From NCBI GenBank assembly GCA_012839745.1, contig DUMS01000081.1, positions 1-64,000 on the forward strand: a stretch of DNA of 64,000 bases, read 5' to 3'. A program made the translations under genes and the position numbers. Each line of letters starts with the position of its first letter. Within the stretch, counting starts at the first letter, position 1. This DNA is from Tissierellia bacterium (GTDB lineage Bacteria > Bacillota > Clostridia > Tissierellales > Tepidimicrobiaceae). This document shows positions 36,017 to 44,476 of this stretch, one piece after another. Below the pieces are notes generated by a model. It ran no database searches. It saw nothing but the letters and a program-made list of their open reading frames with translations, and was not told the origin of the DNA.

Positions 36017-36517
36017 ATGATAAGAGATTTAAAAGGGATTAAACCGGAAATTCACGAGGATGCTTTTATTGCAGAAACTGCCAGTATTATTGGAAATGTA
36101 AGCATTGGCAAAGGTTCTAGTGTATGGTATGGGGCAGTGATAAGAGGGGATATTGAAAAAATTACAATTGGTGAATTTACAAATATTCAGGACAATTCCG
36201 TAGTCCATACTGAAACGGGAATACCTACTGAAATTGGAAACTACACAGTAGTGGGGCACAATGCAATAGTACATGGATGTACAATAGGGAACAACTGCCT
36301 GATAGGCATGGGAGCCATTGTTTTAAACAAAGCTGTAATAGGTGACAACTGCATAATTGGAGCAGGTGCCTTGGTGCCTGAAGGAAAAGTTATACCGCCA
36401 AATTCACTGGTGTTAGGTGTACCAGGCAAAGTAGTTAGACAGGTTACAGATGAGGAAATTGAAAGCATTAGAAAAAATGCTTTAAGGTATAATGAGCTTT
36501 ATAAAAAACATTTGTAA
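36017..36517 (+). CDS. Gamma-carbonic-anhydrase-family hexapeptide protein
   Basis: A 166-residue left-handed beta-helix protein of the YrdA/PaaY type, a trimer with zinc sites between subunits. Hexapeptide repeats run through most of the chain (IGNVSIGKGSSVWYGAVIRGD). The three putative metal His are in DNSVVHTE and VVGHNAIVHGCTIG. Catalytic activity varies in this family, so carbonic anhydrase is only possible. The track starts at 35930, adding a hydrophobic N-terminus, but that ATG has no ribosome site; ATG 36017 lies 8 bases after AAGGAG and starts at the usual MIRDLKGIKP. Confidence 0.85.
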   Translation: MIRDLKGIKPEIHEDAFIAETASIIGNVSIGKGSSVWYGAVIRGDIEKITIGEFTNIQDNSVVHTETGIPTEIGNYTVVGHNAIVHGCTIGNNCLIGMGAIVLNKAVIGDNCIIGAGALVPEGKVIPPNSLVLGVPGKVVRQVTDEEIESIRKNALRYNELYKKHL

Positions 36518-36523
36518 TAGCAA

Positions 36524-36556
36524 AAAGGCTTTGGCTTGGGAAAAGTCAGAGCCTTT
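36524..36556 (+). terminator. Imperfect hairpin after the hexapeptide gene
   Basis: AAAGGCTTTGGC pairs with GTCAGAGCCTTT with two mismatches; no T tract. The track start of the next ORF (36536) falls in its loop, which argues for the later start. Confidence 0.4.
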
Positions 36557-36580
36557 GAATTTATTGTTGGAGATGAGAAT

Positions 36581-37333
36581 ATGTTTAAAATAGTAAAATG
36601 TATAAAGGCAATAGAAGAATTGAATGTAGGTGAGTTTAACAGTTTAAATATTGGAGTGGAAATCCAGGATTTTATAAGGATTTCCCTTGATGATAAATGT
36701 AATGAATCCAAAGTCAATGCATACAAGGAATTGCTTAGAAATTTCAGAAATATCGTATCCCTCCATGGGCCATTTTTAGATTTAAGACCTGCAAGCCCTG
36801 ACCCTGATATAAGAAGGATAAGCTGTAACAAATATTTAAAAGCAATAAATATAGCAAAGGAATTAAAAGCAAATTATATTGTATTCCATAGTCAGATAAA
36901 TCCTCATATTAATGAGCCAAGTTTAAAGCGTACCTTATATTTACAGACCAGGGATTTTTGGATTGATATTATTACTGAATCAGGCTATGAAGGAGTGATA
37001 TTAATAGAAAATGTATTTGAAGATACCCCTCGATTGTTAAGAGAGTATATCGAAACTATTAATATGCCAAATGTAAGGATAAATCTTGATATAGGTCATG
37101 CAATGTTAAAGGAAAGTCCGCTTGAATATTGGATAGTTGAACTAAAGGACTATATTGAATACATACATGTTCATTCAAACAATGGCATTTATGATGAGCA
37201 TAAAGCCCCAAATACAAATGAAATTAAAGAGTTAAAAGATCTGTTGCAAAAATATAATATAAACCCTGTATTATCCCTTGAATACGTTTTTGATGACTTA
37301 AAAGATGAAATAAATAGGCTAAACCTGTGTTAA
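36581..37333 (+). CDS. TIM-barrel sugar phosphate isomerase/epimerase family protein
   Basis: A soluble AP-endonuclease-2-type TIM barrel of about 250 residues. Visible barrel-strand motifs are NIVSLHGPFLDL, ANYIVFHSQINPH, GVILIENVFED, INLDIGHAML and IHVHSNNG, which carry the His, Glu and Asp usual for metal-dependent isomerases/epimerases. The substrate is unknown. ATG 36581 follows TTGGAGATG and lies after the hairpin; the longer version from 36536 cannot be excluded. It is the last gene before the IclR unit. Confidence 0.75.
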   Translation: MFKIVKCIKAIEELNVGEFNSLNIGVEIQDFIRISLDDKCNESKVNAYKELLRNFRNIVSLHGPFLDLRPASPDPDIRRISCNKYLKAINIAKELKANYIVFHSQINPHINEPSLKRTLYLQTRDFWIDIITESGYEGVILIENVFEDTPRLLREYIETINMPNVRINLDIGHAMLKESPLEYWIVELKDYIEYIHVHSNNGIYDEHKAPNTNEIKELKDLLQKYNINPVLSLEYVFDDLKDEINRLNLC

Positions 37334-37336
37334 ATA

Positions 37337-37365
37337 TTGACTTTTGGCTATAAAAAGGATAAAAT
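37337..37365 (+). promoter_or_regulatory. Promoter of the iclR-type gene
   Basis: TTGACT (37337-37342), 17-base spacer, TAAAAT (37360-37365). Confidence 0.6.
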
Positions 37366-37434
37366 ATGTATTAAAAAAAATTACTATTAGTAAAATAATA
37401 TTAAACTATAGTAATAAAATCTGGAGGTACGACA

Positions 37435-38220
37435 TTGGAAAAGGATAAGACAGTGAAAGAGAAAAAAGTCATAGGCTCTGTTATTAAAGCAATAGAAGTA
37501 ATAGAGTTTATTGCTAATTCAAAGGGAGAAGTTGGTGTTACTGAAATCAGCAAGGGATTGAATTATGGAGTAAGCGCTACATATCATTTGTTAAATACAT
37601 TGAAGGAATGCAACATTATTGTACAAGACAGAAAGACCAAAAAGTTTAAGCTAGGATTAAAGCTTTGGCAAATTGGGATGATGGCATATGAGCAGAATCA
37701 TTTATCTATTATAATGAAACCTTATTTAAGAAAGTTGAAGGAGCTAACAGGAGAAACAGCAAATCTAACTATTATGGATAATAATCAAATAGTATATATA
37801 GCCCAGGAAGAAAGCGACAGATTAGTGAAGATGTTTACAAAAACAGGTGCAACTGCTCCATTGCACTGTACTGCAGCAGGAAAAATATTCTTAGCTTATA
37901 AGCCTGAAGAAATCAGAAACTCAATAATGGATAGAATAGAACTGACCAAATTTACAGATAATACTATTGTAAACAGGGATGAACTGATAAAGGAATTACA
38001 GGAAATAAGAAAAAATGGCTATGCATTTGATAATGAGGAGAGGGAACTGGGAGTTAGCTGCATAGGTTCACCTATTTTTGACTTAAATGATGAAACTATA
38101 GCATGTATTACAATATCAGGGCCAACAGCCAGATTTACTGATGAAAATAAGAAAAAGTGGATAAAGGACGTTGTGCAGATAGCTAAAGAAGCAACAAACT
38201 ATCTTAAGACAATAAACTAA
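37435..38220 (+). CDS. IclR-family transcriptional regulator
   Basis: A 261-residue regulator with an N-terminal winged helix (AIEVIEFIANSKGEVGVTEISKGLNYGVSATYHLLNTL) and the IclR effector domain (TGATAPLHCTAAGKIFLAY, GYAFDNEERELGVSCIGSPI, ACITISGP). Start TTG 37435 lies after CTGGAGGTACGAC. It precedes a class V aminotransferase under its own promoter with a perfect TTGTATACAA palindrome, so control of that gene is plausible but unproven. Confidence 0.9.
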   Translation: MEKDKTVKEKKVIGSVIKAIEVIEFIANSKGEVGVTEISKGLNYGVSATYHLLNTLKECNIIVQDRKTKKFKLGLKLWQIGMMAYEQNHLSIIMKPYLRKLKELTGETANLTIMDNNQIVYIAQEESDRLVKMFTKTGATAPLHCTAAGKIFLAYKPEEIRNSIMDRIELTKFTDNTIVNRDELIKELQEIRKNGYAFDNEERELGVSCIGSPIFDLNDETIACITISGPTARFTDENKKKWIKDVVQIAKEATNYLKTIN

Positions 38221-38239
38221 ATAAACTTAGCAATAACAG

Positions 38240-38270
38240 TCTCTTATTTTGACAAAAATAAGAGATTTTT
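38240..38270 (+). terminator. Terminator after the iclR-type gene
   Basis: TCTCTTATTTT (38240-38250) pairs with AAAATAAGAGA, followed by TTTTT. Confidence 0.85.
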
Positions 38271-38285
38271 ATTTTGTTGAAATAG

Positions 38286-38295
38286 TTGTATACAA
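38286..38295. promoter_or_regulatory. TTGTATACAA palindrome upstream of aminotransferase promoter
   Basis: A perfect 10-base palindrome ten bases upstream of a -35 box. It contains the same TGTATACA core as the tandem sites at 12219-12242, suggesting a shared regulator (inference). Confidence 0.45.
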
Positions 38296-38305
38296 GAATT
38301 ATACA

Positions 38306-38334
38306 TTGACTTTATTTAATAAATAAAATATAAT
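38306..38334 (+). promoter_or_regulatory. Promoter of the class V aminotransferase gene
   Basis: TTGACT (38306-38311), 17-base spacer, TATAAT (38329-38334). Confidence 0.7.
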
Positions 38335-38428
38335 AAATTTAACAAGGTAAAAATAAATTTACTAATGGTAAATAAGTTAGATTGTTTGTTATAATTTATT
38401 ATATTAATATAAATAGGGGGTTTATAAG

Positions 38429-39574
38429 ATGAAAAACAGAAAGCTTGTTATGATCCCAGGCCCTACACCTGTGGCAAGGTCAATACAGGACCAGATGGGC
38501 AGGGAAACAGTTGCATTTGGCGACCCGGATTTTGTAAAGGACTTAAAAGAAGTAGTCAATGACCTGAAGGAGATATTCAGGACAAAGGGAGAAGCCTTTG
38601 TTGTAGCAGGTACGGGAACCTTGGCTATGGAAATGGGAATAGCCAACGTTGTAAAGGAAGGGGATAATGTATTGGTAATATCCCATGGCTACTTTGGTGA
38701 CAGATATGCTGAAATCTGCCAAAGAAAAGGGCTAAATGTAGATGTATTATCATCTGAATGGGGAACTATAGTGCCAGTAGAGGAAATAGAAAAGAAATTA
38801 AGCGAAAAGAATTACAAGGCAGTTACAGTAACCCATGTGGATACTTCAACAGGTGTATGTGCACCAGTAGCTGAAATAGGAGAGGTAGTAAAGAAATATG
38901 AAGATACTGTGCTTGTAGTAGATGGTGTATGTGCTACAGCGGCAGAACCAGAATACCTGGATGAAATGGGAATAGATGTGCTTATAACAGGTTCACAGAA
39001 AGCCTTTGGAGTAGCACCAGGGCTTGCAATAGTACTAGCAGGGCCAAAAGCACTGGAAAGAAGGAAGTCCCTTGGAACAATAAGAGAATATTATATAGAC
39101 TTCGAGAAATGGATTCCAATAATGAATGACCCATCAAAATACTTTGGAACACCAGCAGTTAATATGATATGGGCATTACAGGAATCCCTTAGGTTAATTA
39201 AGGATGAAGGAGTAGAGAATAGATATAAACGACATATAAAAGTGGCAAGGGCAATGCAGGCTGCATTAGAAGCATTAGGATTTAAGATATTAGCAGAAAA
39301 AGACCATAGAGCAGTTACATTATCAAACGTATTATATATGGATGGAATAGAAGATGCAGAATTTAGAAAGGTGCTGGCAGAGGAAGGAGTAGTTGTAGCA
39401 GGAGGATTAGGAGCATATGCAGGTAAGATGTTCAGACTGGGTCATATGGGTAACATTGATACTCATTACTTAGTATCCACCATATCAGCTATTGAGAGGA
39501 CACTATATAGATTAGGCAAAAAGGATGTACTTGGAAAAGGAGTTAAAGTTCTTACAGAAGAATTAGCTAAATAG
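38429..39574 (+). CDS. Class V aminotransferase (alanine/serine-glyoxylate aminotransferase-like)
   Basis: A PLP enzyme of 381 residues from the SPT/AGXT/PucG group. It starts with the typical LVMIPGPTPV, has GTGTLAMEMGIANV for cofactor phosphate binding, VVDGVCATAAEPEYLDEMGIDVLITGSQKAFGVAPG with the PLP-binding Asp and the Schiff-base Lys, and a C-terminal MFRLGHMGNID with the substrate Arg. Likely donors are serine or alanine and acceptors glyoxylate or pyruvate; in a glycine fermenter a glycine/glyoxylate role is attractive but inferred. ATG 38429 follows AGGGGG. Monocistronic between a promoter and a strong hairpin. Confidence 0.88.
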   Translation: MKNRKLVMIPGPTPVARSIQDQMGRETVAFGDPDFVKDLKEVVNDLKEIFRTKGEAFVVAGTGTLAMEMGIANVVKEGDNVLVISHGYFGDRYAEICQRKGLNVDVLSSEWGTIVPVEEIEKKLSEKNYKAVTVTHVDTSTGVCAPVAEIGEVVKKYEDTVLVVDGVCATAAEPEYLDEMGIDVLITGSQKAFGVAPGLAIVLAGPKALERRKSLGTIREYYIDFEKWIPIMNDPSKYFGTPAVNMIWALQESLRLIKDEGVENRYKRHIKVARAMQAALEALGFKILAEKDHRAVTLSNVLYMDGIEDAEFRKVLAEEGVVVAGGLGAYAGKMFRLGHMGNIDTHYLVSTISAIERTLYRLGKKDVLGKGVKVLTEELAK

Positions 39575-39627
39575 AAGATAAGAGGTTACAAGAAGGTTTA
39601 ATCATAATTGCATGTGATTTATATTAA

Positions 39628-39662
39628 AAACAGAAAGTTTTTTATAAAAACTTTCTGTTTTT
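39628..39662. terminator. Bidirectional terminator between aminotransferase and lysR genes
   Basis: AAACAGAAAGTTT and AAACTTTCTGTTT are exact complements around TTTATAA, with A and T runs on the two sides. The same 13-base stem recurs at 41972-42004. Confidence 0.85.
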
Positions 39663-39672
39663 GCTTTGCAGC

Positions 39673-40572
39673 TTAAAGATTGTTAAGAAATGGATTTTCA
39701 TTAACAAATTGCTGTAGATATGAATCAAAAATTTTTAGAGGTTTTATTACTCTTGGCAAGGGATCTCTATGTACAACCTTGTAATATATTCTTTCAGGAG
39801 GGGATTCTATAAATTCAGATATTTTATAGTTATGTATTTTTTCGTAGGTTCTTGCAATAGATTCAGGTAAAATAGCCCATGCTTTAGGCCTATTTAAAAA
39901 GTTAAAAATAAGTCCAACAGTATCTACTGCTATTTCGATTGCTTCTGCTGGATCCCACCAGCTATCATGCCAAGTTTGAAAACTTGCTCCCCAATCTAAA
40001 AAAACTTCTTTTCTTACGTCTAGATTTTCAGGATGAACAAAGTCATCATAATCAGAATAGTAAGGGTTACTAACAAAGACTAATTTTTCACTAAACATAG
40101 GCTTACCTAAAAGATTCTTTGTCCTAATCATACGTGGGACAATGCCTATATCAATTTCATAACATTCTAATAAATCAAATATTGTTCTTGACCAATGGGA
40201 GCTTATGTTTAGTTGGAAAGAAGTTTCATTTTGTAAAATATCTCTATAAACTTTTGTTAGTAAATAGGTATTAATACTATCTACAGAACCTATATTCAAC
40301 TTAAGAGGGCTTTCGTTGTTAATCCACATATCTGTATCTCTTTGTAAAGCAATCCACCTTTTAGCAATATTAACAAACTCTTCGCCTTTATTAGTTAATC
40401 TAATAATTTGCTGCCCTTGGTCTCTTTCAATTAATTTTGTGTTTAACTCCTTTTCCAATGTGTTTAATCGATAGCTGACAGTTGATTGAGATAAAAATAG
40501 TTTTTCTGCAGCTTTTGATAGGCTTTGAGTTTCTACAATAGCAAGAAAAGTTTTTATTCCGGTTAGGTTCAT
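39673..40572 (-). CDS. LysR-family transcriptional regulator
   Basis: A 299-residue regulator with the N-terminal helix-turn-helix MNLTGIKTFLAIVETQSLSKAAEKLFLSQSTVSYRLNTLEKEL and a periplasmic-binding-protein-like effector domain (LKLNIGSVDSINTYLL, IDIGIVPRMIR). The track starts at 40596, but ATG 40572 has AGGAGG nine bases upstream on the minus strand and the usual family start. It is divergent from the DapA-type aldolase gene 420 bases away, the standard arrangement for a LysR activator and its target. Confidence 0.9.
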   Translation of the reverse strand: MNLTGIKTFLAIVETQSLSKAAEKLFLSQSTVSYRLNTLEKELNTKLIERDQGQQIIRLTNKGEEFVNIAKRWIALQRDTDMWINNESPLKLNIGSVDSINTYLLTKVYRDILQNETSFQLNISSHWSRTIFDLLECYEIDIGIVPRMIRTKNLLGKPMFSEKLVFVSNPYYSDYDDFVHPENLDVRKEVFLDWGASFQTWHDSWWDPAEAIEIAVDTVGLIFNFLNRPKAWAILPESIARTYEKIHNYKISEFIESPPERIYYKVVHRDPLPRVIKPLKIFDSYLQQFVNENPFLNNL

Positions 40573-40992
40573 GAGATCTATCCTCCTGATAAGCAATATA
40601 TTTAAATATTAGATATTATATTACAAAATTATGAAATATTCAAACTTTTGAAGCGGTGATATACTATTAACAAAGATATTATAAAAGAGGAATATATAAT
40701 AATTTTTAATAAAATTAAAGGTTATTACTTATTTACGTATGCAGCTTGAGATTAAATATACTATAATTCCATATAAAATATTATAAGCTATATATACAAT
40801 CAATTTTAATTCTCATTCTAAATTAAAGAAGGGAAAAGGTTTAAATAAAGCTTTAAGGAATTTTGACATATTAATTAAATGCTAGAATTCTTGCTGAGTA
40901 GAAATTGTAAAAGCTTACAAATATTCATGTATAATTGATTTTAAATAGCTACAAACATGATGATTAATTATCATATCAAGGAGGTTGTAAAA
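40573..40992. promoter_or_regulatory. Divergent intergenic region between lysR-type and aldolase genes
   Basis: Very AT-rich, no gene seen. The clearest site is the palindrome TTGTAA-AAGC-TTACAA (40905-40920), 85 bases before the aldolase start, followed by TATAAT at 40930-40935 as a possible -10 box. The palindrome is a candidate operator. No T-N11-A site can be singled out with confidence. Confidence 0.4.
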
Positions 40993-41889
40993 GTGGCATA
41001 TTTTAAGATTAAAGGAGTTATACCACCAATGATTACACCTTTCGATGAAAGGGGTGAAGTGGATTATGAAAAACATGTGAAGAACATGGAAAAATGGAAT
41101 GAATATGATTTAGCAGGATATTTAGCACTAGGTTCTAATAGTGAAACTCCATACTTAACTGAAGAAGAAAAACTTAAATTAGTGGAGCTAACAGTAAAAC
41201 ATAAAAAAGAAGGTAGGGTAGTATTAGCAGGTACGGGTTTAGAATCAACAAAAGCCACTATAGAATTAACTAACAAAGCAGCAGAACTTGGTGCAGATGC
41301 AGCTTTAATATTAACCCCATCATACTATTCAAGCAAAATGAATGACGAAGCATTAATAAATTACTTTACTGAAGTTGCAGATAATGTAAAAATACCAGTA
41401 ATGATTTATAATGTCACAAAGTTTACCCACATTAATATATCACCTTATGCAGTTGGAGTATTAAGTAAGCACCCAAATATTATTGGAATGAAAGATAGCT
41501 CAGGAAGTATACCTCAATTAGTTGAGTATAAGAGTGTTATAGGTGAAAGTAAATTTAACTTATTGGTTGGAACAGCATCTGCTTGGTATCCAGCATTAAC
41601 AATTGGAATAGATGGAGCTATTATGGCATTAGCAAATTGTTGCCCACAAGAATGTATAGAAGTGCAAGAGTATTATGAAAAAGGGGACTGGGAAAAATCC
41701 AGAGAAATATATGAAAGAATGTATCCTGTCAACAAAGCAGTTACAGGCACTTATGGAATTGCAGGCTTAAAATATGCATGTAGTCTGTTAGGATTTGAAG
41801 GTGGATATGTAAGAAAGCCATTGTTAGAGCTTAAAGAGGAAGATAAGACTAAACTTAGAGAAATATTATCAAAAGCACAGGCGTTATAA
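40993..41889 (+). CDS. DapA/NanA-family class I aldolase or lyase
   Basis: A TIM-barrel enzyme of 298 residues from the dihydrodipicolinate synthase / N-acetylneuraminate lyase family. It starts FKIKGVIPPMITPFD, has ALGSNSETPYLTEEEK where the GTTGE pyruvate-binding motif is found in DapA, VMIYNVTKFTHINI with the catalytic Tyr, and NIIGMKDSSG with the Schiff-base Lys. The SNSE variant and lack of a lysine-biosynthesis context argue for a catabolic aldolase such as 4-hydroxy-2-oxoglutarate aldolase rather than DapA. GTG 40993 eight bases after AAGGAGG is the preferred start; the track start 40957 precedes the ribosome site. Probably controlled by the divergent LysR protein. Confidence 0.8.
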   Translation: MAYFKIKGVIPPMITPFDERGEVDYEKHVKNMEKWNEYDLAGYLALGSNSETPYLTEEEKLKLVELTVKHKKEGRVVLAGTGLESTKATIELTNKAAELGADAALILTPSYYSSKMNDEALINYFTEVADNVKIPVMIYNVTKFTHINISPYAVGVLSKHPNIIGMKDSSGSIPQLVEYKSVIGESKFNLLVGTASAWYPALTIGIDGAIMALANCCPQECIEVQEYYEKGDWEKSREIYERMYPVNKAVTGTYGIAGLKYACSLLGFEGGYVRKPLLELKEEDKTKLREILSKAQAL

Positions 41890-41971
41890 AAATAAAGTTA
41901 TAAAGGGATGTGCCTAAATGAAATGGTAGTTTGGACAAGAATTACATATATGAATTACTAATTTTCTAGCT

Positions 41972-42007
41972 AAACAGAAAGTTTTTTCAACAAACTTTCT
42001 GTTTTTT
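41972..42007 (+). terminator. Terminator after the aldolase gene
   Basis: AAACAGAAAGTTT (41972-41984) and AAACTTTCTGTTT (41992-42004) are exact complements, then TTT. It has the same stem as the hairpin at 39628-39662. Confidence 0.85.
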
Positions 42008-42359
42008 ATCATTGGAACAATTGATTTTAATATTTTTTTCAAAGCAAAAAAGGTTTTTTATCATAAATGTCGAATAATTAAGTTACATCAAAGTCGTTCT
42101 ATAGGAGTAAACCACTTAATATGTATACTTATCATCCAACTCTTATTTCCTTTCATGAAATTTTATATTTTGAACCAATTTGTGCTTTTATTAGTACTAG
42201 AACAAATTGATATATTCATACATGTTAATGTATATTAAGGAAAAAGTGTACTTCCAAAGAACTAAAAGGATATAGTAAAATAACCTCATTGAAAGATTAA
42301 TTTTGTTATTTACTTGACTAGTGTTGTTAATTGACATAATTATTACAGGGAGGAGAATT
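42008..42359. other. Non-coding AT-rich gap before the sigma-54 activator
   Basis: No gene is seen. It holds a weak palindrome ATACAT-GTTA-ATGTAT (42218-42233). TTGACT/TAATTA (42314-42342) could be a promoter, but its start would fall inside the ribosome site, so it is not called. Confidence 0.4.
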
Positions 42360-44255
42360 ATGCAGAATATTGATGATTATTATAATATCCTGTTTATTTC
42401 TACATATGAAGAAATGGCGAAGAGAGCTGAACTAGTTAGTAAAGATTTAGGGATTGAAGTTGACATAATAAGAGGCTTAAATCTATCTAATAGTGTACAA
42501 GCTGTTAGAAAAAGGATACAAAACAGAGTGGTAGATGCAATTATTACTAGAGGTGGTACTGCTTTAAAGATGAAGGAAGAATTTAATATTCCTGTTATAG
42601 AGATAGAAGTGACAATCCTCGATATATTAAAAGCCATAGGAAAAGTTAAAAAACATGTTAAGAGGATTGGGGTTATTGGGTTTCCAAACATAATAGGTAA
42701 TATATCATCATTATCTGAATTTCTTGATATTGAAATAATTGAAATTCAAATAAATAGTATACAAGAAAGTACTGAAGCAGTGAGAAAAGCATCTCAATTA
42801 CAAGTAGATGCGATTGTTGGTGATAGGATTGCAGTGGAAACTGCTGCTGAGTTTGGCATCTATGGCGAACTTATTGTGACGGATTCGTATGAATGTATTG
42901 CCAAATCATTTTATAAAGCTATAGAGATTGCAAATATGAGAAAAAACCAGCTGGCTAAAGCTGAAGAGTTAAGGTTAATAACAGAACTTACTCAAAGTGG
43001 AATAATAGCTATTGATAAGGATGGAATGATTACCCTATTTAACGCTAAAGCAGGGAGAATTTTAAATATAAAACCTGAACTAGCTCTTAATGAACCTGTT
43101 GATAAAATAATTCCAGGTTTTAATTTAACAAGAACTCTTGTAAGAAAGCAAAATGAATTTGATGAAATTGTTAATGTAAATGATAAATATATTGTTCTTC
43201 ATAAAGCTCCCATTTTAATAAACGAAGTTGCATTAGGCGCTGTAGCAACTTTCGACAATTTGGAACAGATACAGTTAATTGAAAAGAAAGCTAGGAAGAA
43301 ATTAAGCGAAAAAGGGCATGTTGCTAAGTTTACTTTTGATTCAATTTTAGGTAATAGTAAAATTATGAAAGATATAAAAGAAAGAGCCAAAAAATATAGT
43401 TTAGTTGATTCAGCTATTTTAATTCATGGTGAAACAGGAACTGGTAAGGAAGTTTTTGCACAGAGCATACACAATCATAGCCTAAGACGGAATGGGCCTT
43501 TTGTTGCAGTAAATTGTGCGGCCCTTCCATATTCATTATTGGAATCAGAGCTTTTTGGATATGTAAAAGGTGCATTTACTGGCGCTAAAGAAGAAGGGAA
43601 AGCAGGTTTGTTTGAACAGGCTCATAAAGGAACTATTTTTTTGGATGAAATCGCTGAAATACCGTTAGATGTACAAGCTAGACTACTAAGAGTATTACAG
43701 GAAGGACAGGTGCAAAGAATAGGTGACGATAGGATTATAAATATAGATATTAGGATTATAAGTGCTACAAATAAAAACTTAGCTGATCTAATTAAATTAA
43801 ACAAATTTAGAGAGGATTTATATTACAGACTAAATGTATTAAATATAAACTTACCGAGCCTTAGGGAAAGGATAGAGGATATACCTATTTTCATAGATCA
43901 TTTCATAACCTTAAAATCTAAAGAGCACAAGAAAATAATAACCAAAGTTGACGATATTGTTATATTAAAACTCTCAACTTATTCTTGGCCAGGTAATGTA
44001 AGACAATTAGAAAATATAGTTGAAAGATTAGTTGTAGAGAGTAGTAATGGGGTAATTTCAATAAATGACTTAAATAATGTATTGGGAGATGAGGTAACGG
44101 AAAATATGAGTGTATTAAATATAGATGAAATTACTAAAAAAACTATTGAAACAGCACTTAAGTTATCAAACAACAACAAAACTTTGGCTGCTAAAACACT
44201 AGGAATTGATAGAACTACACTATGGAGGATGATGAAAAGATATAATATGAGCTAG
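42360..44255 (+). CDS. Sigma-54-dependent activator with PrpR_N and PAS domains
   Basis: An enhancer-binding protein of 631 residues. Residues ~1-170 form a PrpR_N ligand domain (ILFISTYEEMAKRAELVSKDLGIEVDIIRG), ~200-310 a PAS fold (SGIIAIDKDGMITLFNAKAGRIL), ~325-550 the AAA+ sigma-54 domain, and the end a Fis-type helix-turn-helix (NNKTLAAKTLGIDRTTLWRMMKRY). Walker A GETGTGKEVF, the sigma-54 contact loop GAFTGA and Walker B GTIFLDEIAEIP are intact. ATG 42360 after AGGGAGGAG is chosen over the track start 42321. PrpR_N proteins sense small organic acids or their CoA forms. The two palindromes and the -24/-12 promoter right after the gene show its target: the adjacent transporter/dehydratase operon. 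Confidence 0.93.
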   Translation: MQNIDDYYNILFISTYEEMAKRAELVSKDLGIEVDIIRGLNLSNSVQAVRKRIQNRVVDAIITRGGTALKMKEEFNIPVIEIEVTILDILKAIGKVKKHVKRIGVIGFPNIIGNISSLSEFLDIEIIEIQINSIQESTEAVRKASQLQVDAIVGDRIAVETAAEFGIYGELIVTDSYECIAKSFYKAIEIANMRKNQLAKAEELRLITELTQSGIIAIDKDGMITLFNAKAGRILNIKPELALNEPVDKIIPGFNLTRTLVRKQNEFDEIVNVNDKYIVLHKAPILINEVALGAVATFDNLEQIQLIEKKARKKLSEKGHVAKFTFDSILGNSKIMKDIKERAKKYSLVDSAILIHGETGTGKEVFAQSIHNHSLRRNGPFVAVNCAALPYSLLESELFGYVKGAFTGAKEEGKAGLFEQAHKGTIFLDEIAEIPLDVQARLLRVLQEGQVQRIGDDRIINIDIRIISATNKNLADLIKLNKFREDLYYRLNVLNINLPSLRERIEDIPIFIDHFITLKSKEHKKIITKVDDIVILKLSTYSWPGNVRQLENIVERLVVESSNGVISINDLNNVLGDEVTENMSVLNIDEITKKTIETALKLSNNNKTLAAKTLGIDRTTLWRMMKRYNMS

Positions 44256-44276
44256 TGATGCACAAGAAAAAAAGTA

Positions 44277-44291
44277 GTTGCAAAATGCAAC
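44277..44291. promoter_or_regulatory. Upstream activator site 1
   Basis: GTTGCA-AAA-TGCAAC is a perfect palindrome, about 120 bases upstream of the -24/-12 promoter. With the second copy it forms the likely binding pair of the activator encoded just upstream. Confidence 0.6.
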
Positions 44292-44293
44292 GT

Positions 44294-44324
44294 TAAAGAT
44301 TTGCTAATATAAGCAAATCTTTAT
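44294..44324 (+). terminator. Terminator of the activator gene, between the two activator sites
   Basis: TAAAGATTTGCT (44294-44305) pairs with AGCAAATCTTTA (44312-44323), followed by T-rich sequence. Confidence 0.8.
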
Positions 44325-44330
44325 TTTTAT

Positions 44331-44345
44331 GCTGCAAATAGCAAC
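44331..44345. promoter_or_regulatory. Upstream activator site 2
   Basis: GCTGCAAATAGCAAC matches site 1 in both half-sites (GTTGC...GCA on the other strand). It is 54 bases from site 1, about five helical turns, and about 70 bases from the -24/-12 promoter. Confidence 0.5.
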
Positions 44346-44397
44346 ACAAAATAGAGAGAAAATTAAGAAAATACTGTATTAGTCTAAATTCTATATT

Positions 44398-44413
44398 TGG
44401 CATAATAATTGCA
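44398..44413 (+). promoter_or_regulatory. Sigma-54 (-24/-12) promoter
   Basis: TGGCATAATAATTGCA has GG and GC separated by exactly ten bases, matching the TGGCAC-N5-TTGCA consensus in all but one core base. It faces the tctC-type gene 64 bases downstream. Confidence 0.82.
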
Positions 44414-44476
44414 ATAAAAATATTGAAAAAATTAGTTTATTTTATAACAAAGTAATTCAAAAAAGGAGGAATAAAA

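Noticed and set aside
38286-38295. IclR-binding site next to the iclR gene
   Set aside because: The palindrome resembles the GntR-type tandem sites at 12219 more than a typical longer IclR site; left as an unassigned operator.
42314-42342. Sigma-A promoter for the sigma-54 activator gene
   Set aside because: The predicted start would fall within the ribosome-binding site, so the match is probably chance in AT-rich DNA.
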